Shown here: piece by piece, positions 7,819 through 15,868 of the stretch | How the letters are laid out: the number at the start of each line of letters is the position of its first letter | Position numbering within the stretch: position 1 is the first letter of the stretch | NCBI GenBank assembly: GCA_022803075.1 | Contig: JAFFTF010000001.1 | Coordinates: 54,154 to 98,745, forward strand | Reading direction: 5' to 3' | Length of the DNA stretch: 44,592 nucleotides | Source: Micrococcales bacterium 31B | GTDB lineage: Bacteria > Actinomycetota > Actinomycetes > Actinomycetales > Dermabacteraceae | Translations under genes and position numbers: made by a program | Notes under the pieces: model-generated | Seen by the model: the letters and a program-made list of their open reading frames with translations, nothing else | Told to the model about the DNA's origin: nothing | Database searches by the model: none

Positions 7819-8096
7819 GATTCCCTCAAATCACGTAAAAGCGTCGGCGATCGGCGCTTGCGAAGAGACTACTCCTCAATAGTCGGCGGCAAAAGAGAAA
7901 TGCGTAATTTCTTCGGCATCTACATTCGTAGTTTGATGCTATCTATTGCAATGGCCTGGGGGAACAGGTGCGGAATTGATCGAAAAATCTTCGGGCGCCG
8001 AGGCGTTGGTTCGTACAAGGCGGCAGGCCGCGCGCATCGACGCGCCAACCGACTCCACTCGGCCAACCGCCTGCGAGGCCGCAGCGACGACCCCAG
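7819..8096. other. AT-richer intergenic stretch without supported gene
   Basis: About 280 bases, AT-rich in its first two thirds, must hold the promoter of the exported-peptide gene on the minus strand. I see no convincing coding potential: the plus-strand reading from 7858 has no ribosome site and turns arginine-rich. No terminal repeats or transposase remnants are visible. Confidence 0.4.
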
Positions 8097-8552
8097 TTAG
8101 GCGTGCGCCCTCCGGGCCTGGGGGCGCAGGCTCACCCACAGCACGGCATTGGCCAGGCCGCTCAGAAACACGAGCGGGAAAGCGAAGGTGAAACCCGCGT
8201 CTACGATCCCCCCGCTCACGAGGGGAGCGCCCGAAAAGAAAACGGCAATGCTGGCGAGGACGAGACCGACGGCGAGAGCGAGGGTCACGAGTGCAAGCCA
8301 CTGCATCGAGCGTGCTACGACGCGTCGCGCGGGCGGCACGGCGTCGAGGGAGTGAGCCCGAAGCAGCGAGCGTCGACGAAATTCGAGGGTCACCATCGCC
8401 GCCATCACCAGCAGCGGCACGACCGCCATCACGTTCACATAGATCGTGGGATCGAGCCAGCCGAAGGCGAGAGGCAGACCCCACCACGTGACCAGCACGA
8501 GGAAAACCGCGAGAAGTGCGCTCCAGGCGATAGAACGTTGGCCTGCGATCAT
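8097..8552 (-). CDS. Small integral membrane protein, function unknown
   Basis: A 151-residue protein with four predicted membrane segments, at about 8-28 (SIAWSALLAVFLVLVTWW), 38-56, 82-108 and 115-140. The basic linker RRRSLLRAH between segments 2 and 3 suggests a cytoplasmic loop. The ATG at 8552 has a GTAGG-type site six bases upstream; the longer frame upstream has no support. I do not recognise a family. It is preceded on its strand by the trpD terminator, so it is probably transcribed on its own. Confidence 0.65.
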   Translation of the reverse strand: MIAGQRSIAWSALLAVFLVLVTWWGLPLAFGWLDPTIYVNVMAVVPLLVMAAMVTLEFRRRSLLRAHSLDAVPPARRVVARSMQWLALVTLALAVGLVLASIAVFFSGAPLVSGGIVDAGFTFAFPLVFLSGLANAVLWVSLRPQARRAHA

Positions 8553-8621
8553 GGCGAACCTACTTTCAGTGGTGTCTTCTGAGTGTAGGTGGCCTCGCCG
8601 CCCCGCGCACAAGATACGAAA

Positions 8622-8644
8622 GCGGGCCGACGACGCTAGCCCGC
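8622..8644 (-). terminator. Probable trpD terminator
   Basis: On the minus strand a GCGGGC / GCCCGC stem with an 11-base loop is followed by TTTCGTATCTT. It lies 17 bases after the trpD stop. The stem is short. Confidence 0.45.
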
Positions 8645-8660
8645 AACTGCTCGGGAGCCC

Positions 8661-9710
8661 CTACGCCGGCAGCGCCGCGCTCCAGCGGGCCAACACGTCG
8701 GCCGCACCTCCGCTGGAAAGGGCCGCCCGCGCGTCCTCGCAGGCCACCCCCAGTCGTTCCAGAATCGGCTGCTCGACCAGCGTCACGTCGAGCGAGAGGC
8801 GATACGCCGCGAGGGCCGCCCCCGCATTCAGCACGATCGCGTGCCGCGCGGGGTGCTCCTCGCCCGCGAGAATCGCGCGGGCCACCACCGCGTTCTCGGC
8901 GGGAGTACCTCCGAGCACGTCGGCCATCTCGCCGCGCGGCATGCCGAGATCAACGGCGTCGATCTCGTGCACGTGAATCTGGCCGCGGCTCACCTCATGC
9001 AACGAGTTCGAACCGAGATTGGTAAGCTTGTCGATGCCGAACTCGTCTTGCACCACAAAAGCCGTCGCGCCGCGCTGCTGGAACACGCCCGCGATCACGT
9101 CAATGGGTTGACCGGCGGCAACGCCCATGCACGTGGCATTGGGGCGCGCGGGGTTGCACAGCGGCCCCAGCATGTTGAACACGGTCGGCACGCCCAACTC
9201 GCCGCGCACGGGGGCCACGAACCTAAAACTCGGGTGGTACGCCGCGGCATGCAGGTAGGCGATGCCAACCTCGGCAAACACCTCGGCCACGCGCTCGGCG
9301 GGCGCCGCGATATTGACCCCCAACTCGGTGAGCAAGTCGCTCGCCCCCGACGCCGACGACGCGCCCTTGTTGCCGTGCTTGATGACGGGCACTCCCGCCG
9401 CCGCGGCCACGAGAATCGCCACCGACGAAATGTTCATGACCCCCCAGGGGTCGCCGCCCGTGCCCACGATGTCGACGGCGTCCGGCCCTATAGCCACCGG
9501 CATGGCGGCCTCGAGCGCGGCATTGCGCAGGCCGATCACCTCATCCGACGTGGCACCCTTGGCCTGCAAACCCATGAGAAACGCGCCCATCTGCGCGGGC
9601 GTCGCCTCGTTACGCATGATCTGCTGCATGGCCCACTTCGCCGACGAGGGGCGCAGCGATTCGCGGCGTTGCAGGCTGGTCAGTACGGTGCTCCAAGTAT
9701 CCATTGCCAT
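8661..9710 (-). CDS. trpD: Anthranilate phosphoribosyltransferase
   Basis: A 349-residue enzyme that transfers phosphoribosyl from PRPP to anthranilate, the second step of tryptophan synthesis. The N-terminal helical domain is followed by the PRPP loop IVGTGGDPWGVMNIS (GTGGD at 83-87) and the glycine-rich KHGNKGASSASGASDLLTELG, both diagnostic. ELGVPTVFNMLGPLCNPARP is the conserved anthranilate-site region. No ribosome site precedes the start; TACGTT lies six bases before the ATG, so the transcript is probably leaderless. It is monocistronic and away from other trp genes, as is common in Actinobacteria. If the left-hand cluster yields anthranilate-like products, proximity could be meaningful, but I see no direct link. 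Confidence 0.96.
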   Translation of the reverse strand: MAMDTWSTVLTSLQRRESLRPSSAKWAMQQIMRNEATPAQMGAFLMGLQAKGATSDEVIGLRNAALEAAMPVAIGPDAVDIVGTGGDPWGVMNISSVAILVAAAAGVPVIKHGNKGASSASGASDLLTELGVNIAAPAERVAEVFAEVGIAYLHAAAYHPSFRFVAPVRGELGVPTVFNMLGPLCNPARPNATCMGVAAGQPIDVIAGVFQQRGATAFVVQDEFGIDKLTNLGSNSLHEVSRGQIHVHEIDAVDLGMPRGEMADVLGGTPAENAVVARAILAGEEHPARHAIVLNAGAALAAYRLSLDVTLVEQPILERLGVACEDARAALSSGGAADVLARWSAALPA

Positions 9711-9825
9711 GGCGCGAACGTATCACCGTGTCGCGCGGCACAACAACTGGCCCGGCGGCTTCTGGACGCGCGGCCGCCTCCCTGGCACCTCCCGCCCAGA
9801 AACGCCCTCCCGAGACGGTGCGAGC

Positions 9826-11097
9826 CTACGTGAGCAGCCGGTACGTCGACGATTCGGGGTCGATGCGCTCGATCACCAGGTTCGCCGCATCCATGCGTGC
9901 CAGCAGCGGGTCGAGGTCCTCGGCGCGGCCCAGTTCGATGCCCACGAGTGCGGGGCCCGAATCGCGATTGCTGCGCTTGACGTATTCGAACAGTGCGATG
10001 TCGTCGTCGGGGCCCAGGACGTCGTCGAGAAACCGCCGCAACGCTCCCGGCTCCTGCGGAAAGTTGACGATGAAGTAGTGCTTGAGCCCCACATGCACGA
10101 GCGAGCGTTCCACGACTTCGCTGTAGCGAGAGATGTCATTGTTGCCGCCCGAAACGATCACCACGACGTCGGTGTCGGGCTCGAACGTGAGGCCGCCCTC
10201 GGCGAGGGCTGCCGCGGCGAGGGCGCCAGCGGGTTCCGCGATAATGCCCTCTACCTGGTACAACTCGAGCATCTGGGTGCACACCGCGCCCGTGGACACC
10301 TGGCAGGTTTCGAGCCGCTTGAACCCCCGCACATGGGCGAACGTGCGCGTGCCGATCACCCCAACCGACGCGCCGTCCACGAACGTATCGAGGTCGGCGA
10401 GCGGCACGGGCCGCCCGGCGTCGAGCGCCGCCGCGAGCGACGCCGCACCCTCCGGCTCCGCCCCGATCAGGCGCACCGCATCGGCGCCGGTCGTCTCACA
10501 CGTCGCGAGCCAGGCCGCCATGCCGCTGATCAGGCCGCCACCGCCCACCGGCACCACCAGGGCGTCCGGCACCCCCACCAGATCGTCCACGATCTCCAGC
10601 AAGACCGTGCCCTGGCCCGCGATGATGCGATCGTCGTCGAAGGCCGGCACCATCACGGCGCCCGTCTCCTCGGCGTTGGCGCGAGCGACGGCCGCGCACT
10701 CGTCAAACGACTCACCCGCCATGATGAGCTCGACGTGATCGCCGCCGAGCGCACGGATGCGGTCGCGCTTTTGGCGAGGCGTGGTACCCGGCACGAAGAT
10801 GCGACCCTTCACGTCAAGAACGCGGCACGCCGAGGCCACCCCCTGCGCGTGATTGCCCGCGGAGGCCGTGACGACCCCCGCCGCACGCTCCGCCTCGGTC
10901 AGCGACGACATCAGCGTGAAGGCCCCGCGAATCTTGTACGAGCGCACCGACTGCAGGTCTTCGCGCTTGAGCCACACACGCGCCCCCGTCAGCGCACTCA
11001 GCCGTTCGCAGCGTTGCAGCGGAGTGTGCCGCACCACGTCACGCAGTAACTCTGCAGCGCGTTCGACGTCCGCCGCCGTGATCAGGCCGTCTGTCAT
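9826..11097 (-). CDS. ilvA: Threonine ammonia-lyase (threonine dehydratase)
   Basis: A 423-residue PLP enzyme that converts threonine to 2-oxobutyrate, the entry to isoleucine synthesis. The PLP lysine is K55 in VRSYKIRGA. ASAGNHAQG, the phosphate loop VPVGGGGLISGMA, and IVSGGNNDI are the standard fold-type II motifs. Residues from about 335 form an ACT-like regulatory domain (HYFIVNFPQEPGALRRFLDDVLG), so allosteric control by isoleucine is expected. AGGAG stands about eight bases upstream. The gene starts 11 bases after the ispF stop and is the last gene of the PTS IIB-IIA-ispF-ilvA run. Confidence 0.96.
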   Translation of the reverse strand: MTDGLITAADVERAAELLRDVVRHTPLQRCERLSALTGARVWLKREDLQSVRSYKIRGAFTLMSSLTEAERAAGVVTASAGNHAQGVASACRVLDVKGRIFVPGTTPRQKRDRIRALGGDHVELIMAGESFDECAAVARANAEETGAVMVPAFDDDRIIAGQGTVLLEIVDDLVGVPDALVVPVGGGGLISGMAAWLATCETTGADAVRLIGAEPEGAASLAAALDAGRPVPLADLDTFVDGASVGVIGTRTFAHVRGFKRLETCQVSTGAVCTQMLELYQVEGIIAEPAGALAAAALAEGGLTFEPDTDVVVIVSGGNNDISRYSEVVERSLVHVGLKHYFIVNFPQEPGALRRFLDDVLGPDDDIALFEYVKRSNRDSGPALVGIELGRAEDLDPLLARMDAANLVIERIDPESSTYRLLT

Positions 11098-11108
11098 GCC
11101 CGCGTCTC

Positions 11109-11720
11109 CTACTGGCCGAAGCCCCGCCCGAAGTCATCGGCCGTGGGAAAGTCGTCGTCCGCGGCGTGATCGCGGCGGGGAAACTCCTCGGTGACGGTGA
11201 CCGTCTGGTCGTCTGATTCGTCGTCGCCCACGGCCACCACGAGCGCCGTTGCTATCGCCGCGACCCCCTCGTTGCGGCCCGTCAGCCCGAGGCCGTCCGT
11301 CGTGGTGCCCGCGACATTGACGGGCGCGCCGCACGCCTCAGAGAGCACGCGCTCCGACTCGGCGCGTCGCGAACCCACCTTGGGCGCGTTGCCGACCACT
11401 TGAATGGAGATGTTGCCGATCTCGAAACCGGCGGCGCGCACGCGGCGCGCGGCCTCCTCTAGCAGGGTGGCGCCAGGTGCGCCCGCCCAGGTCGGTTCGC
11501 ACGTGCCGAAGTGCTTGCCCACGTCGCCGAGACCGGCGGCGGCGAAAATCGCATCGCACGCGGCATGAGCGGCGACGTCAGCATCGCTGTGCCCCTCGAG
11601 GCCGGTGACCCCGGGCCAGAACAGGCCAGCGAGCCACATTTCGCGTCCGGACTGGGGGTCTGCAAACGCGTGCACGTCGAAACCGGTGCCCACGCGGGGA
11701 ATGTTCATGTTGGCGCTCAT
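11109..11720 (-). CDS. ispF: 2-C-methyl-D-erythritol 2,4-cyclodiphosphate synthase
   Basis: MEP-pathway enzyme that cyclises CDP-ME-2-phosphate. Metal ligands are seen as D15 and H17 in GTGFDVHAF and H44 in [24 protein letters not shown] and [14 protein letters not shown] are the substrate-site motifs. The 203 residues exceed the usual roughly 160 because of an acidic tail of about 40 residues ([17 protein letters not shown] onward) with no catalytic role known to me. The start at 11720 gives [10 protein letters not shown]; the internal ATG at 11708 is also possible, and neither has a clear ribosome site. The gene follows PTS IIA by 32 bases and precedes ilvA by 11. ispD lies on the other strand beyond the PTS pair. 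Confidence 0.94.
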   Translation of the reverse strand: MSANMNIPRVGTGFDVHAFADPQSGREMWLAGLFWPGVTGLEGHSDADVAAHAACDAIFAAAGLGDVGKHFGTCEPTWAGAPGATLLEEAARRVRAAGFEIGNISIQVVGNAPKVGSRRAESERVLSEACGAPVNVAGTTTDGLGLTGRNEGVAAIATALVVAVGDDESDDQTVTVTEEFPRRDHAADDDFPTADDFGRGFGQ

Positions 11721-11752
11721 GGTCTGTGTCTGGCCGATCCGAGAAGTGAGGA

Positions 11753-12262
11753 TTAGGGGGCGAGCAGGGCGGAGAACGCCGAGGCGAGCTCCTCCGGGGT
11801 GGTGGCGGCGAGCGCCGGAGCGGCAGCCTCGGCGTCGCCGACGGCGCCGAGGATCGCCTGCAGAGTGTCCACTTGGTCGAGCGAGTTCTGCACGAGGATC
11901 ATCACCACGAGCCGAGCCGCGACCGTGCGGCTCGCCGAACCCATCTCCATAAACTCTACGGGCTGCGGCAGCACCGCGAGACCGATCGCGGGCCGCAGAA
12001 CATGCGATGCGTCGGTGTGTGGCAGCGCGCACGGCACCGCCGAGGGGATACCCGTGGGGTGCTGGCGCTCCCGGGCCACCAGTGCTCGGGGCAGGCTCGG
12101 ACGCGCGTACCCCGCGTTCACTGCGAGGCACCCCAAGTGGTCGAGCAGGGCCTCGCGCGGCGAGGCAGCGCCGTAGATCTGTTCGCCGAACTCGCCCGCG
12201 AAGGCGACGCTGGGAAGGGCCAGGGCGGCGTCCACCCGCAGGTCGGCGCCCAGCGGGCTCAT
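11753..12262 (-). CDS. PTS sugar transporter subunit IIA (fructose/mannitol class)
   Basis: A 169-residue EIIA domain of the PTS_IIA_2 type. The phospho-accepting His is H82 in [16 protein letters not shown], and the helix [22 protein letters not shown] is typical of GatA/FruA-like IIA proteins. It receives phosphate from HPr and passes it to IIB. Its start overlaps the IIB stop by four bases, so the pair is coupled. Neither IIC nor EI/HPr is in the window, and the operon continues into ispF and ilvA instead of sugar genes. The pair may serve an unlinked permease (galactitol- or ascorbate-like) or act in regulation; the sequence does not settle this. Confidence 0.85.
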   Translation of the reverse strand: MSPLGADLRVDAALALPSVAFAGEFGEQIYGAASPREALLDHLGCLAVNAGYARPSLPRALVARERQHPTGIPSAVPCALPHTDASHVLRPAIGLAVLPQPVEFMEMGSASRTVAARLVVMILVQNSLDQVDTLQAILGAVGDAEAAAPALAATTPEELASAFSALLAP

Positions 12263-12582
12263 TCGGCGGTCTCCCGCAGGTGGGCCGCGACGGCGTCGAG
12301 CACCTGCTGCTCGCCGATGCCCGTGAGCAGCGGCAGGCCCGCAACGATGGGGGTGGTGACGCTCGATGGCACCTCGGCGGTCGCGACAATCACGGCCGCG
12401 CTCTCGTACGCGGGCAGGTCGGCCACCTTGACGGGCACCACGTGGGCGTCGATGCCCTGGCCCGCGAGGTACTCCGTGACCTTCTTCGCGACCACAAAGG
12501 AGGTGGCGGCACCGCTACCACAGACCACCACCACGGTCTGCGCCGCGCCGGGCTTCTGCTGGGGTGCTGCGTCGCTCGTCAT
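12259..12582 (-). CDS. PTS sugar transporter subunit IIB (GatB-like)
   Basis: A 107-residue EIIB with phosphocysteine loop [12 protein letters not shown] (C21). The pattern CGSGxxTS with the following [20 protein letters not shown] matches the galactitol-type lactose/cellobiose-fold IIB family. The ATG at 12582 has GGGAG five bases upstream; the longer frame (from 12744) runs through the promoter region and is rejected. It is the first gene of the run IIB-IIA-ispF-ilvA. A directly repeated 10-mer lies just upstream at 12596-12615. Substrate unknown. Confidence 0.85.
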   Translation of the reverse strand: MTSDAAPQQKPGAAQTVVVVCGSGAATSFVVAKKVTEYLAGQGIDAHVVPVKVADLPAYESAAVIVATAEVPSSVTTPIVAGLPLLTGIGEQQVLDAVAAHLRETAE

Positions 12583-12595
12583 GTTTCTCCCTCGG

Positions 12596-12615
12596 CTGGA
12601 ACACACTGGAACACA
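12596..12615. repeat. Two tandem 10-bp repeats upstream of PTS IIB
   Basis: CTGGAACACA occurs twice head to tail, 14-33 bases before the IIB start and downstream of a possible -10 (CATAAT on the minus strand). One helical turn per unit suits a dimeric regulator on the leader, but no regulator can be named. Confidence 0.45.
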
Positions 12616-12738
12616 CGTTGCCTCTATTATGACGAATGCGCTTGTCGCAGGGCCCGTCGTATCGAATGGCTGCCACGAGGGGTGGCGGGCGATGCGAACT
12701 CCGCAGGCCGCGGGCCTTTCGGGCCGTATGCTTACGGG

Positions 12739-13491
12739 ATGCACCCGAATCGAGATCGCGGCACCCGCGCGGCGACGGCCGCCGCCGTCGTACTCGCGGG
12801 TGGCAGCGGCACGCGCGTGGGCGCGGCAGTTAATAAGGTGTTCTTACCCCTCGCGGGGCGCTCCATCGCGGCTTGGGCGCTCAATGCCTTCGCGGCCCTG
12901 CCGGAGATCGGGGTGCTCGTTTTTGTTGTGCGCGCCGAGGATCGCGCCGCCGCCGAGAGGCTGGTCGCGCGCGAGGTCAAGGGCCGCAGGGTCGAGATCA
13001 TTCACGGGGGCGATTCGCGCCAGGCGAGCGAGATGAGCGCGCTGCGCCACCTCGCGCCCCGCATTCACCGCGGCGAGGTCGATTCGGTGCTGCTGCACGA
13101 TGCTGCGCGGCCGTTCGCGTCGTCGGGGCTGATCATGGCGGTATTGCAGTCCGCTCGCGAGTCGGGCGCGGTGATACCGGCGGTGCGGGCAAACGACCTG
13201 GTCAAGCTCGATGGCGGCAAGCCTGATTGGGAGGCCTCGGAGGTGCGCATGGTGCGGGCGCAGACCCCGCAGGGTTTCGCAGCGGCGCCCCTGCTGCGCG
13301 CGTACGAGCGGGCCGCGCGCGACGGTTTTGAGGGCACTGACACGGCGGCCTGCGTTGAGGAGTACACGGACCTGGCGGTGCGCTGGGTGGCGGGTGAGGC
13401 GACGAACCTGAAAGTGACCTTTGCACAAGATTTACTTCTAGCTCAGGAAATTGTGCAAGCCTTGGGATTACGCAGTGAAAGCCGCGCTTAG
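12739..13491 (+). CDS. ispD: 2-C-methyl-D-erythritol 4-phosphate cytidylyltransferase
   Basis: A 250-residue MEP-pathway enzyme forming CDP-methylerythritol from MEP and CTP. The nucleotide loop AAVVLAGGSGTRVG with the following NKVFLPLAGRS is diagnostic. HDAARPF, AVIPAVRANDLVK and AQTPQGFAAAPLLRAYE are the other family blocks. TATGCT ends six bases before the ATG at 12739 and there is no ribosome site, so a leaderless transcript is likely. It is divergent from the PTS/ispF operon and followed after 17 bases by the zinc-ribbon gene. The very long upstream reading frame in the same phase crosses the opposite-strand PTS genes and is a shadow. Confidence 0.95.
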   Translation: MHPNRDRGTRAATAAAVVLAGGSGTRVGAAVNKVFLPLAGRSIAAWALNAFAALPEIGVLVFVVRAEDRAAAERLVAREVKGRRVEIIHGGDSRQASEMSALRHLAPRIHRGEVDSVLLHDAARPFASSGLIMAVLQSARESGAVIPAVRANDLVKLDGGKPDWEASEVRMVRAQTPQGFAAAPLLRAYERAARDGFEGTDTAACVEEYTDLAVRWVAGEATNLKVTFAQDLLLAQEIVQALGLRSESRA

Positions 13492-13508
13492 CACGAGGGT
13501 GGGGTCCC

Positions 13509-13820
13509 ATGAGCATTGAGCACTCGCAATTGCGGTGCGCCGCGTGCAACGAAATGACCAACCACACCGTGGTGTACGCGGGTCGGCTCGCGGCGATGGT
13601 GGTGTGTGGGGGTTGCGGCGCGAGCACGCGGCTGGATGTCTCGCACGAGTACCTGCCCGACCTGAAGCACCGCATCGCCACCAAGCCGATGCGGCTGCGG
13701 GAACGTCTACGGCAAGACCCTGGCGAACTTGCCCGCTCCCTGCCGCGCCGCACCGCGAGCAAGCCGCTCCGATTGCTGGGTGAAATGCGCGCGGTGTGGG
13801 ATTCGCGCAAGAAGCATTAG
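13509..13820 (+). CDS. Small zinc-ribbon protein, function unknown
   Basis: A 103-residue cytoplasmic protein. Two Cys pairs (CAAC near residue 10 and CGGC near residue 33) form a probable zinc ribbon. The rest is rich in Arg/Lys and Pro: EYLPDLKHRIATKPMRLRERLRQDP followed by SLPRRTASKPLRL. It looks like a conserved actinobacterial small protein, but I know no biochemical role. The start has a GAGGGTGGGG ribosome site. It follows ispD by 17 bases and probably shares its transcript. Nucleic-acid binding would fit the charge pattern but is not shown. Confidence 0.75.
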   Translation: MSIEHSQLRCAACNEMTNHTVVYAGRLAAMVVCGGCGASTRLDVSHEYLPDLKHRIATKPMRLRERLRQDPGELARSLPRRTASKPLRLLGEMRAVWDSRKKH

Positions 13821-13889
13821 GCCCAGATCAGGTCGCCGATGGCTGGCCGGGGGTCCCCACGTGAGCCGGGTGGCCGGAGGCACGGCGGG

Positions 13890-14654
13890 CTAAGCGTGCG
13901 CCTCGTGGAGTTCGAGCGTGGAGTCGAAATCTCGACCGCTGGAGCCTGCCTCGGCCTCGAGTTCTGGGCTCGCTGCGCCCTGCCGCGCGACGCGTTCGAG
14001 CCAGTTCTGCACTCCCGAAATGTGCGAGGTGGCGAGGGCCTGGGCGAGGGGAATGTCGTGCGCCTCGATGGCGTCGACTATCGCGCTGTGTTCGGCGATG
14101 GTGCGTGCGCACGCGTCTTGTTGTGTGAGTCCGCGCCACACGCGGGCCCGCACGGTGGGCAGTGCGATCGAGTCGATCAGTGAGACCAACACCTGATTGC
14201 CGCTGCACGCGGCGATGGCGCGGTGAAACGCTATGTCGTGGTCGACGAGTTCGGTGACGTCGGTGGTGGTGGAGTCCTGCTCCGACATCTCGCGTAGACG
14301 TATGACGTCTTGCGGGCTCGCGTGTTGGGCCGCCAATGCGGTTGCGGCGGGTTCGAGGATCCGCCGCACGCCCAAAAAGTCGAGCACCGACGAGTCTTGG
14401 TGAAAGTCGAGCAGGAACGTCATGGAGTCGAGCAGCACCTCGGGTTGCAGGCTCGTCACGTAGGTGCCGTCGCCTCGGCGCACCTCGAGGATGCGTACGA
14501 GGGAAAGTGCTCGCACTGCCTCGCGCAACGAGGAGCGCGAGACCCCAAACTCGGTAGCGAGGTCGGCCTCGCGGGGGAGACGGTCGCCGGGCTTCAGGTG
14601 GCCCGACGTAATCATGGTCTTGATCTTTTCGATGGCGTCGTCGGTTACGGCCAT
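13890..14654 (-). CDS. FadR-type GntR family transcriptional regulator
   Basis: A 254-residue repressor-type protein. N-terminal winged helix (about 5-75) with GHLKPGDRLPREADLATEFGVSRSSLREAVRAL, the classic GntR signature. The C-terminal FCD domain carries the likely metal/ligand residues in DHDIAFHRAIAACSGN, EHSAIVDAIEAHD and ATSHISG. GGGAG stands five bases before the ATG at 14654; the longer frame starting at 14744 is rejected. It is divergent from the membrane protein/YtrA operon, and a TTGACA-like -35 for it lies at 14764-14769 (complement). FCD regulators usually sense small carboxylates. The target is unknown; the palindrome at 14841-14862 fits YtrA better than FadR. Confidence 0.88.
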   Translation of the reverse strand: MAVTDDAIEKIKTMITSGHLKPGDRLPREADLATEFGVSRSSLREAVRALSLVRILEVRRGDGTYVTSLQPEVLLDSMTFLLDFHQDSSVLDFLGVRRILEPAATALAAQHASPQDVIRLREMSEQDSTTTDVTELVDHDIAFHRAIAACSGNQVLVSLIDSIALPTVRARVWRGLTQQDACARTIAEHSAIVDAIEAHDIPLAQALATSHISGVQNWLERVARQGAASPELEAEAGSSGRDFDSTLELHEAHA

Positions 14655-14818
14655 GGTGTCTCCCGGGTGGTGCGATGGATGGGCAGCGCGACGGTGGAGT
14701 GCGTCGAAGAGACGAAGCGCGGATTCCAAAATACCCCGAGACAAGCGCCTCAGGTCTGATCTTTGTCAAATCTCGTGCCGCCGTGGATTGCTCTCGAAAC
14801 TTTTCGTGTATCAAGTGC

Positions 14819-14862
14819 TTGACACAGCCGGGTTCGACGCGTGTACCATCTGGATGGTACAC
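14819..14862 (+). promoter_or_regulatory. Promoter with perfect YtrA-type operator
   Basis: A TTGACA -35 box (14819-14824) is followed by a perfect inverted repeat, arms GTGTACCATC (14841-14850) and GATGGTACAC (14853-14862) around TG. The arms end in GTGTA/TACAC, matching the published YtrA-subfamily GTnTA...TAnAC pattern. The left arm covers the -10 position (TACCAT, spacer 19, or TGTACC, spacer 17), which fits repression by the YtrA regulator encoded in the same operon. Confidence 0.75.
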
Positions 14863-14911
14863 GGATGGAGCCGCACCACAGAGCGGCCCAGCGAACGAAA
14901 GGCAGAAAGCC

Positions 14912-15868
14912 ATGTTTGGAACCCCCCTCGCCGCCCTCGCGCTTCTCTGCGCCCTCGCGGCCCTCCTCGCGCACCGCGCAGGCGGACGCCCACCCAGCAA
15001 CGGTGCACTGCCGCCCGGAGCCGCTGCCGTTCGCGCCGAAGTCTTTGCCCTCGTCATGCGATTTTGCGTGGGCGGCTGCGCGAGCCTCGCAACCCTCGCG
15101 GTGCTTATTGGACTGCATGCCCGGGAGCCGGGCTGGTTAGGGCTGCCGCTCGCGATCGCGCCGGCGGCAGCGGGCCTCGTCTTTCTCGTCGTGTATTGCG
15201 TGCTCTTCGCCGCTCGCCGCCCCGCCCGGCCCCGCGATGCCGTCACCACCGCTAGTCTGAGCGCCCGCACCGCATCGAGCGTGGGCGGAGCGCGCCCGCT
15301 GCTCACCGCACTGCTTCCGGCCGCTGCAGTCGTGGCACTGCTCGCCCACACCACCGCCACCGCGTCCCCCGATGAACTTGGTCTTATGCGCAACGTTAGT
15401 CCCGTGCCTGGGAGCTCTCGGGGACCGTACCCGGGGTCGTATTACTCTGCGCCCCTGCTGACCCTCATGCTGCTCGTGGTGATCGCCACCGTGTGCGCCC
15501 TCTGGCTCATCGCCCGTAGGCCCAGCCTGCAAGGCAATGGCTGGGAGGCAGCGGACGCCGCGTGGCGCGCTGGCCTCGCCACCTGCGTTGGCGAGGTGGT
15601 GGGAGGGGGCCTCATGCTGCAATTCGCGGGGCTCGGAGTGTTCTCGATTCTGCTCATCGTGCCTCGACCCGAGATCGCCGCGGGTGCTCTCGTTGCCGTC
15701 GCGTGCGGGGGCGTCTACCTTGTCGCGAGCGGATTCATCCGCTGCGGCCGTCTCGTGCGCCGCACCCTCGACGCCGCCAGCGGGGTCACGTACGCCGCCG
15801 GGCTGCCAGCGGCACCCAAGGCGCCCACGGGCCCCGCGGCGTCCGATACCCCAGCGAGGCACGCATGA
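14912..15868 (+). CDS. Polytopic membrane protein, function unknown
   Basis: A 318-residue protein with about six hydrophobic segments (near 2-22, 45-68, 76-98, 127-147, 182-204 and 230-280, the last stretch being two). Linkers rich in Arg/Pro follow segments 3 and 5, suggesting cytoplasmic loops. The ATG at 14912 has GAAAGG nine bases upstream; the longer in-phase frame runs through the operator and is rejected. It precedes a YtrA-type regulator with a four-base ATGA overlap. YtrA operons usually encode ABC or membrane transport functions, but no ATPase is present here. The last 15 residues contain the recurring word GGCCCCGCGGCGTCCG. I do not recognise a family. Confidence 0.7.
   Translation: MFGTPLAALALLCALAALLAHRAGGRPPSNGALPPGAAAVRAEVFALVMRFCVGGCASLATLAVLIGLHAREPGWLGLPLAIAPAAAGLVFLVVYCVLFAARRPARPRDAVTTASLSARTASSVGGARPLLTALLPAAAVVALLAHTTATASPDELGLMRNVSPVPGSSRGPYPGSYYSAPLLTLMLLVVIATVCALWLIARRPSLQGNGWEAADAAWRAGLATCVGEVVGGGLMLQFAGLGVFSILLIVPRPEIAAGALVAVACGGVYLVASGFIRCGRLVRRTLDAASGVTYAAGLPAAPKAPTGPAASDTPARHA

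Noticed and set aside
7858-8100. Possible 80-residue plus-strand gene in the AT-rich patch
   Set aside because: No ribosome site, and the C-terminal part is Arg-rich and meaningless; no family match that I can see.
6031-8100. Intact prophage or plasmid integration around the DUF932 gene
   Set aside because: No integrase, attachment repeats, structural or replication genes are visible; only the single phage/plasmid-type gene and an AT-rich flank.
9262-11049. 595-codon plus-strand open frame across trpD and ilvA
   Set aside because: It is antisense to two unmistakable enzymes, is His/Arg-rich, has no ribosome site and no family motif: a high-GC shadow frame.
12007-12738. Long upstream extension of the ispD frame
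   Set aside because: It overlaps the PTS genes on the other strand and adds a sequence foreign to IspD; the ATG at 12739 with a -10-like TATGCT explains the true start.
14841-14862. Operator for the adjacent FadR-type regulator
   Set aside because: The GTGTA...TACAC ends and wide spacing fit the YtrA consensus; a FadR-type TnGTnnnACnA reading is possible only with mismatches. It is kept as an alternative, not as the call.
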